From positions 496,001 to 560,000 of the forward strand of contig NZ_FRXO01000004.1 of NCBI RefSeq assembly GCF_900148505.1: a stretch of DNA of 64,000 nt, in the 5' to 3' direction. Numbering within the stretch: the first letter of the stretch is position 1; each line of letters opens with the position of its first letter. A program made the translations under genes and the position numbers. The DNA comes from Pseudoxanthobacter soli DSM 19599 (GTDB lineage Bacteria > Pseudomonadota > Alphaproteobacteria > Rhizobiales > Segnochrobactraceae). Positions 19,204 to 28,955 of this stretch are shown here, piece after piece. The notes beneath the pieces were generated by a model, which was given only the letters and a program-made list of their open reading frames with translations, searched no databases and was not told the origin of the DNA.

Positions 19204-20262
19204 TCAGGCCGTCTTGATCCCCTCCGGCCGCAGCCGGTCGTAGCCGTTCACACGGTAGATCAGCGCAGAGACGAGCCAGCTTGCGATGAAGAGGCCAACC
19301 ACGGCAAAACCGAAATTGGCGAGATCGTCGTTGAGCGCCGCCACAAAATCCCAGACGCCGCCGGCAAGGCCGAGCTTCTCACTGATCAGCCCGAGCGCCT
19401 CCAGACCGCCGATGAACACCGCGACGACAACCGACGCGGCTGTGATCGTCAGGTTGTACCAGAGTTTCCGGACCGGGTTGATGAACGCCCAGCCATAGGC
19501 CCGCGTCATCAGCATGCTGTCGAGGGTGTCCATCAGCGACATGCCCGCGGTGAACAGCGCCGGAAACACCAGGATCGTCCACACCGACATGCCCTGGGCG
19601 GCCTGTGCGGCGGAGATGCCGAGAACGCCGATCTCCGTCGCGGTATCGAAGCCGAGCCCGAACAGGAAACCGATCGGATACATGTGCCAGGAGCGGCGGA
19701 CGACGCCGAACAGACGGCGAAACAGCCGCGCAAAGAATCCGCGGCCCGCCAGCAGGGCATCAAGTTCCTCGTCCATCACCTGCTCCCCACGGCGGAGGCG
19801 TTGGAAGGCGGACCAGATGCCTATCAGGATGACAAGGTTCGCAAGGCCGATCGCCAGCAGGAAAGACGCGGAAACTGCCGTGCCGATCATGCCGCCGATG
19901 ACATGGAAATCCTCTAGGTGTGCCCGCATCGCCATGGCCGTGGCCGCGATGAGGACGGTCGCGATCACGACGATGGACGAGTGGCCGAGGGAGAAGAAGA
20001 AGCCGACAGAGAACGGCGCCTTGCCCTCCTGCATCAGCTTGCGGACGACGTTATCGATCGCTGCGATATGATCCGCGTCGAAGGCATGGCGCAGGCCAAA
20101 CATATAGGCGAGGAAGGCCATGCCGAGCAGTGAGGGATGGCCGGAAAACGCTGCCCACGCCCAAATCCAGGCTGCGGCGTTCGCAGCGACGAGGAACGCC
20201 AGAACGATGGCAGCCTTTGTGCGGACGGACGACCTGCCGTCGTCGAACACGCCCAGGATCAT
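19204..20262 (-). CDS. NiCoT family nickel/cobalt transporter
   Basis: A 352-residue inner-membrane permease of the NiCoT (HoxN/NixA) family, about eight membrane segments. The signature FGLRHAFDADHIAAIDN with the metal-coordinating HAxDADHI in segment II is intact, as are LGHSSIVV, GLGFDTATEI and AGMSLMDTLD. The start chosen follows GGGGAAG at 6 bases; a longer frame begins at 20361. NiCoT proteins bring in Ni2+ or Co2+ for urease/hydrogenase or cobalamin. cobT and cobS lie 6-8 kb away, but no metal-responsive regulator is adjacent, so the metal is undecided. Confidence 0.93.
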   Translation of the reverse strand: MILGVFDDGRSSVRTKAAIVLAFLVAANAAAWIWAWAAFSGHPSLLGMAFLAYMFGLRHAFDADHIAAIDNVVRKLMQEGKAPFSVGFFFSLGHSSIVVIATVLIAATAMAMRAHLEDFHVIGGMIGTAVSASFLLAIGLANLVILIGIWSAFQRLRRGEQVMDEELDALLAGRGFFARLFRRLFGVVRRSWHMYPIGFLFGLGFDTATEIGVLGISAAQAAQGMSVWTILVFPALFTAGMSLMDTLDSMLMTRAYGWAFINPVRKLWYNLTITAASVVVAVFIGGLEALGLISEKLGLAGGVWDFVAALNDDLANFGFAVVGLFIASWLVSALIYRVNGYDRLRPEGIKTA

Positions 20263-20341
20263 ACGTTCTTCCCCAATCCGCTTATGCCGCCAGATTGGCA
20301 CGAACAACGACGGAACGCGAGGCGGATGACGTGGAGCGTTG

Positions 20342-20441
20342 TCCGATCTGATCAAGATCATCAGATCGGAGCGAAATCATTTTGAATTTAAAGACTTGAG
20401 CATATCCGCTCAGATCAGTTCAATCTGACGGGACATGCTCT
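20342..20441 (-). repeat. Palindromic intergenic repeat, copy A
   Basis: Read on the minus strand this matches most of the copy at 49079-49194. An outer stem GAGCAT/ATGCTC encloses an inner TCAGAT...ATCTGA palindrome, and a second hairpin (CCGATCTGAT / ATCAGATCGG) follows. It lies in the spacer between the divergent NiCoT and LysE genes. Confidence 0.75.
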
Positions 20442-20588
20442 GGACGGCCGGAGGCTGTGCGGAGGTGGCATTGTCCACGTCCCTCTGGCGCCGCCGCGCG
20501 GCTCCGGGCTTGCGCAGGCGGCTTTCCGGGGACGAAGATGCCCGGCGCCTACAAACCCGCCCCGCCGTTCGCCGGATCGGAGACGCAG

Positions 20589-21200
20589 ATGACTCCCGAA
20601 TTTCTCCTGACGTCGCTGATCATCGTCGCCTCGCCCGGGACGGGCGTTCTCGTCACGCTGGCGGCCGGCCTTTCCCGCGGCACACGGGCGTCGATCGTCG
20701 CGGCATTCGGCTGCACGCTCGGCATCGTGCCGCACATGGTCGCCGCCATTACCGGCCTCGCCGCCTTGCTGCATGCGAGTGCGGTGGCGTTCGAGACCGT
20801 GCGCTATGCTGGCGTCGCCTATCTTCTCTACATGGCGTGGAGGACGCTGCGCGAGAACGGCGCCCTGAAGATCGAGGCCGACGAGACGCCGCGCTCGGTT
20901 CGGGAAGTGATCGTCTCCGCGATCCTCGTCAATCTCCTCAATCCGAAGCTGTCGATCTTCTTCTTCGCCTTCCTGCCCCAGTTCGTCGGCGCTGGCGCGG
21001 CGTCTGCGCTGCCGCAGATGCTCGAACTGTCGCTCACGTTCATGGCGATGACGTTCGTCGTGTTCGTCGTCTACGGCGTGTTCGCTGCCTCCGTGCGCAG
21101 CCGCATCCTGTCGCGTCCGGCGATCGTGACCTGGATGCGCCGGACGTTCGCCGCCGCCTTCATTGGCCTCGGTGTCAAACTCGCGCTGACGGAACGGTGA
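20589..21200 (+). CDS. LysE family translocator
   Basis: A 203-residue, six-segment membrane protein of the LysE/RhtB amino-acid exporter family. The N-terminal TPEFLLTSLIIVASPGTGVL carries the conserved PGP-like turn (here SPGTG), and NLLNPKLSIFFFAFLPQFV is the family hallmark. The start follows CGGAG 7 bases upstream. It exports an amino acid or derivative that cannot be named. Divergent from the NiCoT gene and convergent with der. Confidence 0.9.
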   Translation: MTPEFLLTSLIIVASPGTGVLVTLAAGLSRGTRASIVAAFGCTLGIVPHMVAAITGLAALLHASAVAFETVRYAGVAYLLYMAWRTLRENGALKIEADETPRSVREVIVSAILVNLLNPKLSIFFFAFLPQFVGAGAASALPQMLELSLTFMAMTFVVFVVYGVFAASVRSRILSRPAIVTWMRRTFAAAFIGLGVKLALTER

Positions 21201-21236
21201 CGCCGGCTTCCATTCGTGAGGAGGCGAATGCCGGCG
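21201..21236. terminator. Hairpin between convergent LysE and der genes
   Basis: CGCCGGC and GCCGGCG form an outer stem and ATTCG/CGAAT an inner one, directly after the LysE stop. No clear T-run follows, so it is a weak or Rho-assisted terminator. Confidence 0.4.
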
Positions 21237-21259
21237 ACAGCACCAATCAAGTCAGACCG

Positions 21260-22645
21260 TCATTCCTTGTCGGCGAAGGGGTTCTCGCCCTTGCGCAGTG
21301 ACAGACGCACCGGGCAGCCGCGCAGTTCGAACGTCTCGCGAATGCCGTTGACGAGATAACGCGTATAGGAGTCGGGAAGCGCCTCGGGGCGGGAACAGAA
21401 TACGACGAAATGCGGCGGGCGCGACTTCGCCTGTGTCATGTAGCGCAGCTTGATGCGGCGACCGGACACCGCCGGCGGCGGATGATGCTCCAGAACCGCA
21501 CTGAGCCAGCGGTTCAGGCGGCCGGTGGAGATGCGCTGGGTCCACACCTCGCGCGCCTTGAACGCCGCCTGCATGAGGCGATCGATGCCGTCGCCCGTGA
21601 GGCCGGAGACCGGGATCATCTCGACGCCGCGGATCTGCGGTAGCAGCCGTTCGACCCGCTCGCGGGCGTCGCGCAGCGCCGCATTGCGGTCCTCGACGAG
21701 GTCCCACTTGTTGAGCGCGATCACGACCGCGCGGCCTTCACGCACGACGAGATCGGCGATCTGGAGATCCTGCTTCTCGAACGGCGCCGTGGCGTCGAGC
21801 GTGACCAGCACCACTTCCGCAAAGCGGATTGAGCGGAGCGTCTCGCCCACCGACAGCCGTTCCAGCTTGCCTTCGACGCGGGCCTTGCGCCGCAGTCCCG
21901 CCGTGTCCACCAGGTCCACGCGCCGGCCGCGCCATTCCCACGGCACAGTGATCGAATCACGGGTGATGCCGGCCTCCGGACCGGTAAGCAGCCGGTCCTC
22001 ACCCAGAATCTGATTGATGAGCGTCGACTTGCCCGCATTCGGCCGGCCGACGACAGCCATCTTCAGCGGCCGACCGAGGAGCCCTTCCTCGTCTTCCTCG
22101 TCGGTATCGACGACGACGGCTTCAGCCACGACATCTTCCTCGGATGTCGGGTCCGGGAAATGTGGCATGAGGGCTTCGTAGAGGTCGGCGAGGCCCTCGC
22201 CGTGCTCGGCCGAAATCGCCACGGGTTCGCCAAGGCCAAGACCATAGGCCTCCATCGCGCCCGCCGCGCCGGCCTTGCCTTCCGACTTGTTGACGAGAAG
22301 GATCACCGGGCGCGAGGTGCGCCGCAGGATATCGGCGAAATGCTCGTCGATCGGCGTCACGCCGGCGCGCCCGTCGATCACGAACAAGACGATGTCGGCC
22401 TGCTCGATCGCGGCGTCGGTCTGCGCGCGCATCCGGCCTTCGAGGCTTTCGGAATCCGCTTCCTCAAGGCCGGCGGTGTCGACGATGGTGAAGGTGAGAT
22501 CGCCCAGGCGGCCGGTGCCTTCACGGCGGTCGCGTGTCACGCCCGGCGTGTCGTCGACGAGCGCGATACGACGGCCGACGAGCCGGTTGAACAGGGTCGA
22601 CTTGCCGACATTCGGCCGTCCGACGATGGCGACGACGAGATCCAT
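21260..22645 (-). CDS. der: Ribosome biogenesis GTPase Der (EngA)
   Basis: A 461-residue GTPase with two tandem G domains and a C-terminal KH-like domain, needed for 50S subunit maturation. G1 motifs are GRPNVGKS (9-16) and GRPNAGKS in the second domain; DTAGLEE and DTAGLRR are the G3 motifs; NKSE/NKWD the G4 motifs. An acidic linker ([20 protein letters not shown]) separates the domains. The start follows GGGGA. Last gene of yfgM-bamB-der, the same order as in E. coli. Confidence 0.97.
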   Translation of the reverse strand: MDLVVAIVGRPNVGKSTLFNRLVGRRIALVDDTPGVTRDRREGTGRLGDLTFTIVDTAGLEEADSESLEGRMRAQTDAAIEQADIVLFVIDGRAGVTPIDEHFADILRRTSRPVILLVNKSEGKAGAAGAMEAYGLGLGEPVAISAEHGEGLADLYEALMPHFPDPTSEEDVVAEAVVVDTDEEDEEGLLGRPLKMAVVGRPNAGKSTLINQILGEDRLLTGPEAGITRDSITVPWEWRGRRVDLVDTAGLRRKARVEGKLERLSVGETLRSIRFAEVVLVTLDATAPFEKQDLQIADLVVREGRAVVIALNKWDLVEDRNAALRDARERVERLLPQIRGVEMIPVSGLTGDGIDRLMQAAFKAREVWTQRISTGRLNRWLSAVLEHHPPPAVSGRRIKLRYMTQAKSRPPHFVVFCSRPEALPDSYTRYLVNGIRETFELRGCPVRLSLRKGENPFADKE

Positions 22646-22659
22646 CTGGTTCCCCAAAG

Positions 22660-22680
22660 TGCGGCACCTTCGGTGCCGCC
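22660..22680 (-). other. Strong hairpin in the bamB-der gap
   Basis: GCGGCACC and GGTGCCGC form a perfect 8-base stem with a 3-base loop, about 16 bases before the der start on the minus strand, followed by ACTTTGG. It may be a partial terminator, a processing site or a translation-affecting structure in the der leader. Confidence 0.5.
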
Positions 22681-22773
22681 ATAAAGCGTATTGAACATGG
22701 CTGCGGCGCCTGCGGTCCATTGGACCGGCAAGCGCCGCGCCACATATTCGATCGGTGCACCGTGTCCGGCGGC

Positions 22774-24141
22774 TCAACGGTAGCCGGACAGCGTCCCGAT
22801 GCCTGAAACCACGACCATCGTGCCGGACGCCACAACCGGCGACATGAAGGCCGGATCGCCGATCTTGCGCGGCGTGGCGACCTGGCCGGACTGCGGATCG
22901 ACCGTTACCATTTCACCGACGCTCGACACGAACCACAGCTGGCCACCGGCAAGCACCGGGCCGGCCCAATGAGAGCGCTTCGACTTGGTGCTCACGACCG
23001 GCAGCTGGGTCGACCACAGCGGCTTGCCGGTGAGCCGGTCCAGCGCCGCGGCGCGGTCGTCGAGATCAACCAGGAACAGCGCATTGCCCGAAACCACCGG
23101 CGTATGGGCGCTACCGACGTTCTGGTCCCACTTGCGCTCGCCGCTCTTCAGGTCGACGGCGATCGTGCGGCCTGAAACGCCCGAGGCATAAACCATACCG
23201 TCGGCGATGACAGGGCTCGCCGCGACATCGGACAGCGACGACAGCGCCATGGTGCGTGTCGCCTGGGTCACGGCGTCCGACCAAAGCGGCTCGCCCTTGG
23301 CGATGTCGAAGCCCATCACCTCACCGGATGAATAGGGCACGACGAGATTGTTGCCGGAGACGGCCGGGTTCGCCGCGGCGAGCAGCCCACCGGATTCAGG
23401 AATGCCGCGGTACGACCAGGCCTCGGTGCCGTCGGCCTCATTGACGGCAAACACCACGTTCTGATCGCTGACGACGAACACCTTGCCGCCGGAGACAGTG
23501 GGCGCGCCGCGCGCCGGCGTTGTCAGATCCTTGGTCCAGAGCGTCTTGCCGCTCGAGGCGTCGAGTGCGGTCAAAGCCCCGTAGCCCGTTGCGACGAACA
23601 CCTTGCCCTGATCGTAGGCGACACCGCCGCCCAGCGCGACGCTCTTCTCGCCTTCGGGCTTCAGCGAAACCTGCCAGGAGCGTCCGCCGCCGGACAGCGA
23701 CAGTGCGGAGACCGAACCGTTCGGCTGGTAGACGAACACCTGACCGCCGCCGATCACCGGACGAGCCGATACGCGATCGGCGATGGAGCCGCCCGCAAGC
23801 CAGTTGGTGCCGACGCTGCCGCCCATCACGGTCGAGCTCCAGGCCCGGCCGCCCGAGCCGGAGAATGCGACGTTGCCCGGGTTGTTGTTCGCGGGACCGC
23901 CGGCATTCGGCCATTCGGCATTGGACTGGGCGGCGCTGATCGTCGCCGAAGAGCGGGTCTGGGACGCACTCGCAAGCGCATCGTCGCTGGTGAACACGTC
24001 GACGCGCGTCCCGGGCAGCGGCGTCTGCTTCGGATTGAAAGGGTTCAGGCTCGACAGCGTGTCGCAACCGGCGAGGCCGAACGCGAGCACTGCCGCAAGG
24101 GCAAGACGGGCAAGGGGAGAGACGGAGGCGGACGGCGGCAT
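22774..24141 (-). CDS. bamB: Outer membrane assembly lipoprotein BamB (PQQ-like beta-propeller)
   Basis: A 455-residue lipoprotein with a lipobox (LAGC, about residues 28-31) and an eight-bladed PQQ-like propeller. Blade repeats recur, such as [31 protein letters not shown] and [16 protein letters not shown]. BamB is a scaffold of the BAM complex that inserts beta-barrel proteins. A Gly/Asn/Ala-rich stretch follows the lipid site. I chose the ATG preceded by GAGGGA; another ATG lies 15 bases upstream. Order yfgM-bamB-der supports the call. Confidence 0.92.
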   Translation of the reverse strand: MPPSASVSPLARLALAAVLAFGLAGCDTLSSLNPFNPKQTPLPGTRVDVFTSDDALASASQTRSSATISAAQSNAEWPNAGGPANNNPGNVAFSGSGGRAWSSTVMGGSVGTNWLAGGSIADRVSARPVIGGGQVFVYQPNGSVSALSLSGGGRSWQVSLKPEGEKSVALGGGVAYDQGKVFVATGYGALTALDASSGKTLWTKDLTTPARGAPTVSGGKVFVVSDQNVVFAVNEADGTEAWSYRGIPESGGLLAAANPAVSGNNLVVPYSSGEVMGFDIAKGEPLWSDAVTQATRTMALSSLSDVAASPVIADGMVYASGVSGRTIAVDLKSGERKWDQNVGSAHTPVVSGNALFLVDLDDRAAALDRLTGKPLWSTQLPVVSTKSKRSHWAGPVLAGGQLWFVSSVGEMVTVDPQSGQVATPRKIGDPAFMSPVVASGTMVVVSGIGTLSGYR

Positions 24142-24214
24142 GAGGTCCCTCGGCATTGGCGGACTATCATCGGAACGGCGACGCGCCCTGCTCGGGCGCG
24201 TCGCGGCTTCGGCC

Positions 24215-24898
24215 TCAGGAGGCGTCGTTGGCGTGTTCTGCCGGAGCCGGCATGGCGCTCTGGATGACCGCCAGCATGATCCGGGCCCGATCGATGGCGT
24301 CGCTCGGGCCATCGGGATCGCTGACAATCGCCTGGAAATAACGCTGCGCAGCCTCTAGATCGCCGCCGGCATAGGCCGCAAGGCCCATGATCTCACGCGC
24401 CGGCTGGCGCCAGGGCCCACCCTCCACCGCAAGTGAGGAAACCCGCGTTTCCGCACCCTTCGGGTCAGCCCCTGCGAGGGCGAGATAGCCGGCACGAACG
24501 TGGGCGAGATTGCGATAGAGAATCGGTACCGAACCGTCGGAAGCGATCGCATCGAACGCGGCGATGGCAGCCGCGCTGTCGCCACCGGCGGCAAGCTCGC
24601 TCGCAGCACGGAACTGTCCGAGGATCTTGTAGCCGCCGCCCTTTTCGTCGGCGAGTTTCTGCATCGCGGCGGCGGCGGCCTTGTGATCGCCGGCGGCAGC
24701 CGTCTGGAGTGCGGCATAGAACTGGTCGCCGCCGGACTTGGCGTGAGACTCCTTCCAGGCCTCCCACGCACGCCAGCCGCCGACCCCGGCAACGACCACG
24801 ACGGCCAAGCCGATCACATAGATACCGAACCGGTTCCACAGCCGCTTGAAGCGCTCGTGCCGCAGATCCTGTTCGATCTCGTTGAAGATATCCGCCAT
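24215..24898 (-). CDS. YfgM-like tetratricopeptide membrane protein
   Basis: A 227-residue protein with a short cytoplasmic tail, one membrane segment (about 26-45) and a periplasmic TPR-like helical domain. The start MADIFNEIEQDLRHERFKRL and the membrane-proximal WRAWEAWKES are typical of YfgM/TPR_21 proteins of alphaproteobacteria. In E. coli YfgM works with PpiD at the Sec translocon. It opens the operon with bamB and der. Confidence 0.88.
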   Translation of the reverse strand: MADIFNEIEQDLRHERFKRLWNRFGIYVIGLAVVVVAGVGGWRAWEAWKESHAKSGGDQFYAALQTAAAGDHKAAAAAMQKLADEKGGGYKILGQFRAASELAAGGDSAAAIAAFDAIASDGSVPILYRNLAHVRAGYLALAGADPKGAETRVSSLAVEGGPWRQPAREIMGLAAYAGGDLEAAQRYFQAIVSDPDGPSDAIDRARIMLAVIQSAMPAPAEHANDAS

Positions 24899-25062
24899 CG
24901 TCCTCGTTCCCGCCGCGCGGCGCTCGCCGTGCGGCGCGTTGCCGCGCACAGGCGCAGCCAGCCTTCGTTCGCCGGACGCTTACCGCGTTCGCGGGAATTC
25001 GCCAAGCAAGAGTTGGTGTATCGGCCTCGCCGTGCGGGCGCCGGCTGGGCGCCAAGGCCCGG

Positions 25063-25632
25063 TCAGACGACCGGGACGCCGATCAGCAGCAGATGCAGTT
25101 TGAAGACGATCACGGCGTAAACAAGGAGGCCGATTACAATCGCGAGCACATCGTTGCGCCAGGGGCCACCTGAAACCACCACCTGCCCCGCCGCCTCGCG
25201 CCGCTTCAGCGAAATCCGGTCGGCGACGGACCAGAGGAGGAAGGCCGCAAACAGGGTGACGGATGCCATGTCGCCGTTGGCGAGAAGATGTGCGAACGCC
25301 CAGATCATCACCGCCGTTACCATCGGATGGCGGACGAAAAGGCGAATGCGTCCGGGCAGATAGGTCGCAACAATCAACACCGACGCCACCGCCATGAGGA
25401 GCATCGTGACATGGCGCAGCCAGAACGGCGGCACGTAGAACTCGGTCGCGCCCTCGGCGCGCGCCTGTCCGTACCCCAGCACGATGAGCACGAGCCCGAC
25501 CAGGGAGACGACGGAATAGACGATTCGATAGGGCGTCGCTCCCATGCGCGCCACCAACGGCGCGCGAAACCGCGACGTGGGAAGCAAGTGCGCCCCGAGA
25601 AAAATCACCAGCCCGACAATGAGGCACAGCAT
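25063..25632 (-). CDS. NnrU family membrane protein
   Basis: A 189-residue integral membrane protein with about five to six segments, of the NnrU/isoprenylcysteine-methyltransferase-like superfamily. Conserved parts: LGAHLLPTSRFRAPLVARMG, PPFWLRHVTMLLM, and RHPMVTAVMIWAFAHLLANGD. NnrU was named for its place near denitrification genes, but no nitrogen-oxide genes are nearby here. The start was chosen for CGGAGGG 7 bases upstream; an ATG 15 bases earlier is less likely. Confidence 0.88.
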   Translation of the reverse strand: MLCLIVGLVIFLGAHLLPTSRFRAPLVARMGATPYRIVYSVVSLVGLVLIVLGYGQARAEGATEFYVPPFWLRHVTMLLMAVASVLIVATYLPGRIRLFVRHPMVTAVMIWAFAHLLANGDMASVTLFAAFLLWSVADRISLKRREAAGQVVVSGGPWRNDVLAIVIGLLVYAVIVFKLHLLLIGVPVV

Positions 25633-25720
25633 CGCCGCCCTCCGCATGAGAACGGGGCACCTTAGAGCAGTTCGCGCACCAACGAACGGTGTCGCGGCGT
25701 CGCGCGTGGCGCGACGCCGC

Positions 25721-25810
25721 AGCCAAGACCGCCCGGGCCAAGGTCGCCCGAGCCAAGGCCGCCTGAGCCAAGGCCGCCTGAGCCAAGGCCGCCTGAGCCA
25801 AGGCCGCCCA
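25721..25810. repeat. Six tandem copies of a 15-bp repeat
   Basis: Six head-to-tail units of AGCCAAGGCCGCCTG; the three middle units are identical and the first, second and last differ by one to three bases. It lies between nnrU and the Lrp-type regulator, starting just 5 bases beyond the end of the latter. The unit length is a multiple of three, but no supported gene crosses it. Confidence 0.95.
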
Positions 25811-25814
25811 CGGA

Positions 25815-26303
25815 CTATTCCTGCGACCGCGCCTTCTCCAGCGGAATATAGCCGAGCGGCAGCGACGTCGTATATTTGATCTGCTCCATCGCGAACGTCG
25901 TGCTCACGTCGGAGATGTCAATCTTCGAGATAAGCTTCTTGTAGAAGGCATCGTAGGCGGCGATGTCGGGAACAACCACACGCAGGAGATAATCGACGGA
26001 GCCCGCCATGCGGTAGAACTCGACGACCTCCGGGAATTCCTGGATGACCGTCGCGAAGCGCATCAGCCAATCCTGGGAATGCTGGCTGGTGACGATCGAG
26101 ACGAACGCTGTGACAGGCGCATTTACCTTGGCGGGATCAAGCAAGGCGACCCGCCCGGTTATCACGCGATCCTCCTCCAGCTTCTGGATTCGGCGCCAGC
26201 ACGGTGTGGTCGACAGCCCGACCCGCCGTGCGATCTCCGCCACGGGAACGGTGCAATCCTCCTGGAGGATCGACAGAATCTTGCGGTCGGTGCGGTCGAT
26301 CAT
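25815..26303 (-). CDS. Lrp/AsnC family transcriptional regulator
   Basis: A 162-residue regulator with an N-terminal HTH (MIDRTDRKILSILQEDCTVP, IARRVGLSTTPCWRRIQKLE) and a C-terminal RAM/AsnC effector domain (VVEFYRMAGSVDYLLRVVV, SKIDISDVSTTFAMEQIK). Such proteins form octamers and respond to amino acids. An ATG 12 bases upstream is possible; AGGATG about 12 bases before the chosen start favours this one. Its AT-rich upstream region (about 26310-26400) may hold autoregulatory sites. The target gene is not evident. Confidence 0.92.
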   Translation of the reverse strand: MIDRTDRKILSILQEDCTVPVAEIARRVGLSTTPCWRRIQKLEEDRVITGRVALLDPAKVNAPVTAFVSIVTSQHSQDWLMRFATVIQEFPEVVEFYRMAGSVDYLLRVVVPDIAAYDAFYKKLISKIDISDVSTTFAMEQIKYTTSLPLGYIPLEKARSQE

Positions 26304-26397
26304 GGCACCAATCATCCTATTATCTATAGACTGAATCGACTAATCGCCTCATGAGATACACGTTCCGGATTTGACCCGCAACAGGAATGAATTTCCA

Positions 26398-26439
26398 CAA
26401 AAGAAATAAGGTCACGGCCGCCGCGAAATGAAGGCGGCC
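26398..26439 (-). terminator. Terminator of cobT
   Basis: GGCCGCC and GGCGGCC form a perfect 7-base stem around a 10-base loop. Read on the minus strand it is followed by GTGACCTTATTTCTTTT. It lies about 50 bases after cobT. Confidence 0.65.
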
Positions 26440-26487
26440 CACGAGGCCGGCGGCACAAGGCCCGTGCCGCACGGCCTCCGGGTGACG

Positions 26488-27507
26488 TCAGTGCGTGCCG
26501 CCGCTCGGTCCGGAGACGCCGGCGCCCGCGAATGTCGCCATGCCGGCATGGGTGCGAGCGGCAGCGCGCACGATGCTTGCGGCGAGTGCGGCGCCGGTGC
26601 CCTCGCCGAGCCGCATGCCGAGATCGAGCAGAGGTTTCTTGCCGAGCCGTGCCAGAACGGCGGCATGCGCCGGCTCGGCCGAGAGATGCCCGATCAGGCA
26701 ATGGTCGATGGCGTGATCGTCCACCGCATGCAGCACTGCCGCCGCCGATGTGGCGACGAACCCGTCGACGATGACCGGGATGCGCTGGTGCCGGGCGGCC
26801 AGGATCACGCCCGCCATCGCCGCGATCTCGCGGCCACCGACCCGGCGCAAGATCTCAAGCCCGTCGCGCTCGCCGCCGATCCGCGCAACGGCCGCGGCGA
26901 CTGCCGCCCGCTTGCGCGCGAGGCCGGCATCGTCGACCCCGGTCCCGCGGCCGATCCAGTCAGAAGCCTCGCCGCCGTAGAGCGCATGATAGATCGCCGC
27001 TGCGACGGTGGTGTTGCCGATGCCCATTTCGCCGATGCAGAGCAGGTCCGTGCCACCGGCAATCGCCTCCATGCCGAAAGCCATCGTCGCAACGAGACCG
27101 ACCTCGTCGAAGGCGTCCTCTTCGGTGATGTCAGGAGTCGGCACCTCGATGGCGAGTTCGAGCACCTTGAGGCCGATATCCTCGGCAAGACAGATCTGGT
27201 TGATGGCCGCGCCGCCCGCGGCGAAGTTCGCCACCATCTGCAAGGTGACATCGGCCGGATAGGCGGAAACGCCCTTGGCGGCAACGCCGTGGTTGGCCGC
27301 GAAGACGGCGACCAGCGGACTGCGCACGTCCGGGGGCGAACGCCCCTGCCAGGCCGCCAGCCATTCGACGAGATGCTCGAGACGCCCGAGCGAACCGGGC
27401 GGCTTCGTCAGTTCGCAGTCCCGGCGCCGCACCGCTTCCACCGCCGCACGATCCGCGCCGGGTGCTCCGCGAATCAGGGCACGCATGTCTTCCAGCGGGT
27501 GGGCCAT
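26488..27507 (-). CDS. cobT: Nicotinate-nucleotide-dimethylbenzimidazole phosphoribosyltransferase CobT
   Basis: A 339-residue enzyme that makes alpha-ribazole phosphate, the lower-ligand precursor of cobalamin. Diagnostic parts are KPPGSLGRLEHLVEWLAAWQ, FAANHGVAAKGVSAYP, CIGEMGIGNTTVAAAI and the C-terminal LDLGMRLGEGTGAALA with the catalytic glutamate. The start chosen has AGGATGTCC upstream; an ATG 9 bases earlier is also possible. Divergent from cobS over about 205 bases, as often seen in Hyphomicrobiales. The rest of the cob pathway lies elsewhere. Confidence 0.95.
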   Translation of the reverse strand: MAHPLEDMRALIRGAPGADRAAVEAVRRRDCELTKPPGSLGRLEHLVEWLAAWQGRSPPDVRSPLVAVFAANHGVAAKGVSAYPADVTLQMVANFAAGGAAINQICLAEDIGLKVLELAIEVPTPDITEEDAFDEVGLVATMAFGMEAIAGGTDLLCIGEMGIGNTTVAAAIYHALYGGEASDWIGRGTGVDDAGLARKRAAVAAAVARIGGERDGLEILRRVGGREIAAMAGVILAARHQRIPVIVDGFVATSAAAVLHAVDDHAIDHCLIGHLSAEPAHAAVLARLGKKPLLDLGMRLGEGTGAALAASIVRAAARTHAGMATFAGAGVSGPSGGTH

Positions 27508-27712
27508 CCTGGACATCCTGTGATGAGAGGCTGATGAGGGCCGCGATCCATAGCCCAGATCGGACGGGCGGGCCAATATGCGGGCGCAGAAAGCCGCCGG
27601 CCGCTCAGCGCTGGCCGCCGGCGCGGACATCGACGATAATGAAGGCCGTTGAATATCGCTGGAGCGTATCGCGCTTTGCCGGCCTGTTGGCGGCATATCG
27701 CGCCCTCTACGT

Positions 27713-28576
27713 GTGACGGACTCTCGACGGCAGCCCCATCTCGACGGCGGACCCTTGCAGCATTCCTCTTCCCCCTTTGCAGACGCGCTCCTGAAGCGGC
27801 TCGCCGAAATCGCGGCTGCCGTCCGCTTCTATTCGCGCCTGCCGGTGCCAAGGTTCGGACCGGCCGACGATCCGGCGGCTCCACCGTCGCTGCCGCAGCT
27901 CGCGTGGGCCGTGCCGATCGCCGGTGCGCTGATCGCACTGCCGGGAGCGCTGGTGCTGGCGACCGCCCTTGCGGCGGGACTTGCCGCCCTCCCCGCGTCC
28001 GCGCTCGCAGTGGCGGTTCAACTCGCGGTCACAGGTGCGCTCCACGAAGACGGCCTCGCCGACACCTTCGACGGCTTCGGCGGCGGCTGGGGCCGCGAGC
28101 GCAAGCTTGAAATCATGCGCGACAGCCGCATCGGTGCCTTCGGCGCCGCCGCCATCGTGATGGCCCTCCTGCTGCGCGTGACGATGTTCGCCGCCATCGC
28201 CGGCGGGCTCGGCCCGGGCGCCGCATTCGCGGCCTTCATTGCCGGGCAGTCGGCGTCGCGGGTCGGCGGCGTCGCCCTTCTGGCGATGGTGCCTCCAGCC
28301 CGCCGGGATGGCGCGGCCGCGGCGGTCGGGCGACCGCGCACGCAAGACCTCGCGGCCGCGTTCTTTGCGGCGGTCTTGATCACCCTCGTGCTCGTGGCGC
28401 CGCGATTCGGCGTGCTCGCTGCGCTCGCAGCCGCCGCACTGATCGCCCTCGTGACCGTCGCCATGGCCTTCTGGTGCGACCACCAGATCGGCGGGCAGAC
28501 CGGCGATGTGCTAGGCGCCGACCAGCAGCTTTCGGAGATCGCCTTCCTGCTGGTGCTGGCAACCGTGGCCGGTTGA
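27713..28576 (+). CDS. cobS: Adenosylcobinamide-GDP ribazoletransferase CobS
   Basis: A 287-residue multi-spanning membrane enzyme that joins adenosylcobinamide-GDP and alpha-ribazole in the last step of cobalamin synthesis. Seen: [13 protein letters not shown], the metal-binding [25 protein letters not shown], and [20 protein letters not shown]. The start is uncertain: the GTG used here has no clear ribosome site, and most homologues begin about 25 residues later. Works with CobT. Confidence 0.94.
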   Translation: MTDSRRQPHLDGGPLQHSSSPFADALLKRLAEIAAAVRFYSRLPVPRFGPADDPAAPPSLPQLAWAVPIAGALIALPGALVLATALAAGLAALPASALAVAVQLAVTGALHEDGLADTFDGFGGGWGRERKLEIMRDSRIGAFGAAAIVMALLLRVTMFAAIAGGLGPGAAFAAFIAGQSASRVGGVALLAMVPPARRDGAAAAVGRPRTQDLAAAFFAAVLITLVLVAPRFGVLAALAAAALIALVTVAMAFWCDHQIGGQTGDVLGADQQLSEIAFLLVLATVAG

Positions 28577-28579
28577 GCG

Positions 28580-28837
28580 ATGGTTCATTCCACGCCCGTT
28601 GCAAGGCAATCGTCCATCACTGTCTCCTCGCCCTGCATTCGGCTCTGCGCGATCGACGGCGCCACCGGCCTCTGCCGGGGATGCGGCCGCACGCTGGACG
28701 AAATCGCGGCATGGGGTGGGCTCAGCGAGACGGCACGTCTGGCCATCATCGCCCATCTTCCGGAACGGCGAGCAAGGGCCGGGCACACGCCTCGCGACGG
28801 AGGGGTTCAGGGCTCGGGATCGCGCGGATCTGAATGA
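28580..28837 (+). CDS. DUF1289 family cysteine-rich protein
   Basis: An 85-residue protein with the DUF1289 signature SPCIRLCAIDGATGLCRGCG, then RTLDEIAAW. Four cysteines are spaced to bind a metal or Fe-S cluster. DUF1289 proteins are widespread in proteobacteria and unassigned. It starts 3 bases after the cobS stop, so it is probably cotranscribed with cobS. The C-terminal Gly/Arg/Ser tail is not conserved in the family. Confidence 0.88.
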   Translation: MVHSTPVARQSSITVSSPCIRLCAIDGATGLCRGCGRTLDEIAAWGGLSETARLAIIAHLPERRARAGHTPRDGGVQGSGSRGSE

Positions 28838-28955
28838 AATCGGCGCAATGTGCCGGCCCGTCATCTTGCCGGACGCAGACTCGGTTCGTACCTGCGAGAT
28901 GCGACGCCGCAGGCTTGCCCTTCTTCGGGGAAGATGCCGCGGAGGAAGGAACCGA

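Noticed and set aside
20263-20341. Nickel or cobalt riboswitch/NikR site upstream of the NiCoT gene
   Set aside because: No B12-box or NikR-type palindrome could be seen; the palindromes there belong to the dispersed repeat.
24980-25801. Minus-strand frame whose start translates the 15-bp repeat as AQAAL units
   Set aside because: It covers nnrU in another frame; the repeat being a multiple of three makes the frame open by chance.
27508-27712. Cobalamin riboswitch between cobT and cobS
   Set aside because: The spacer lacks the B12-box and the length and structure expected.
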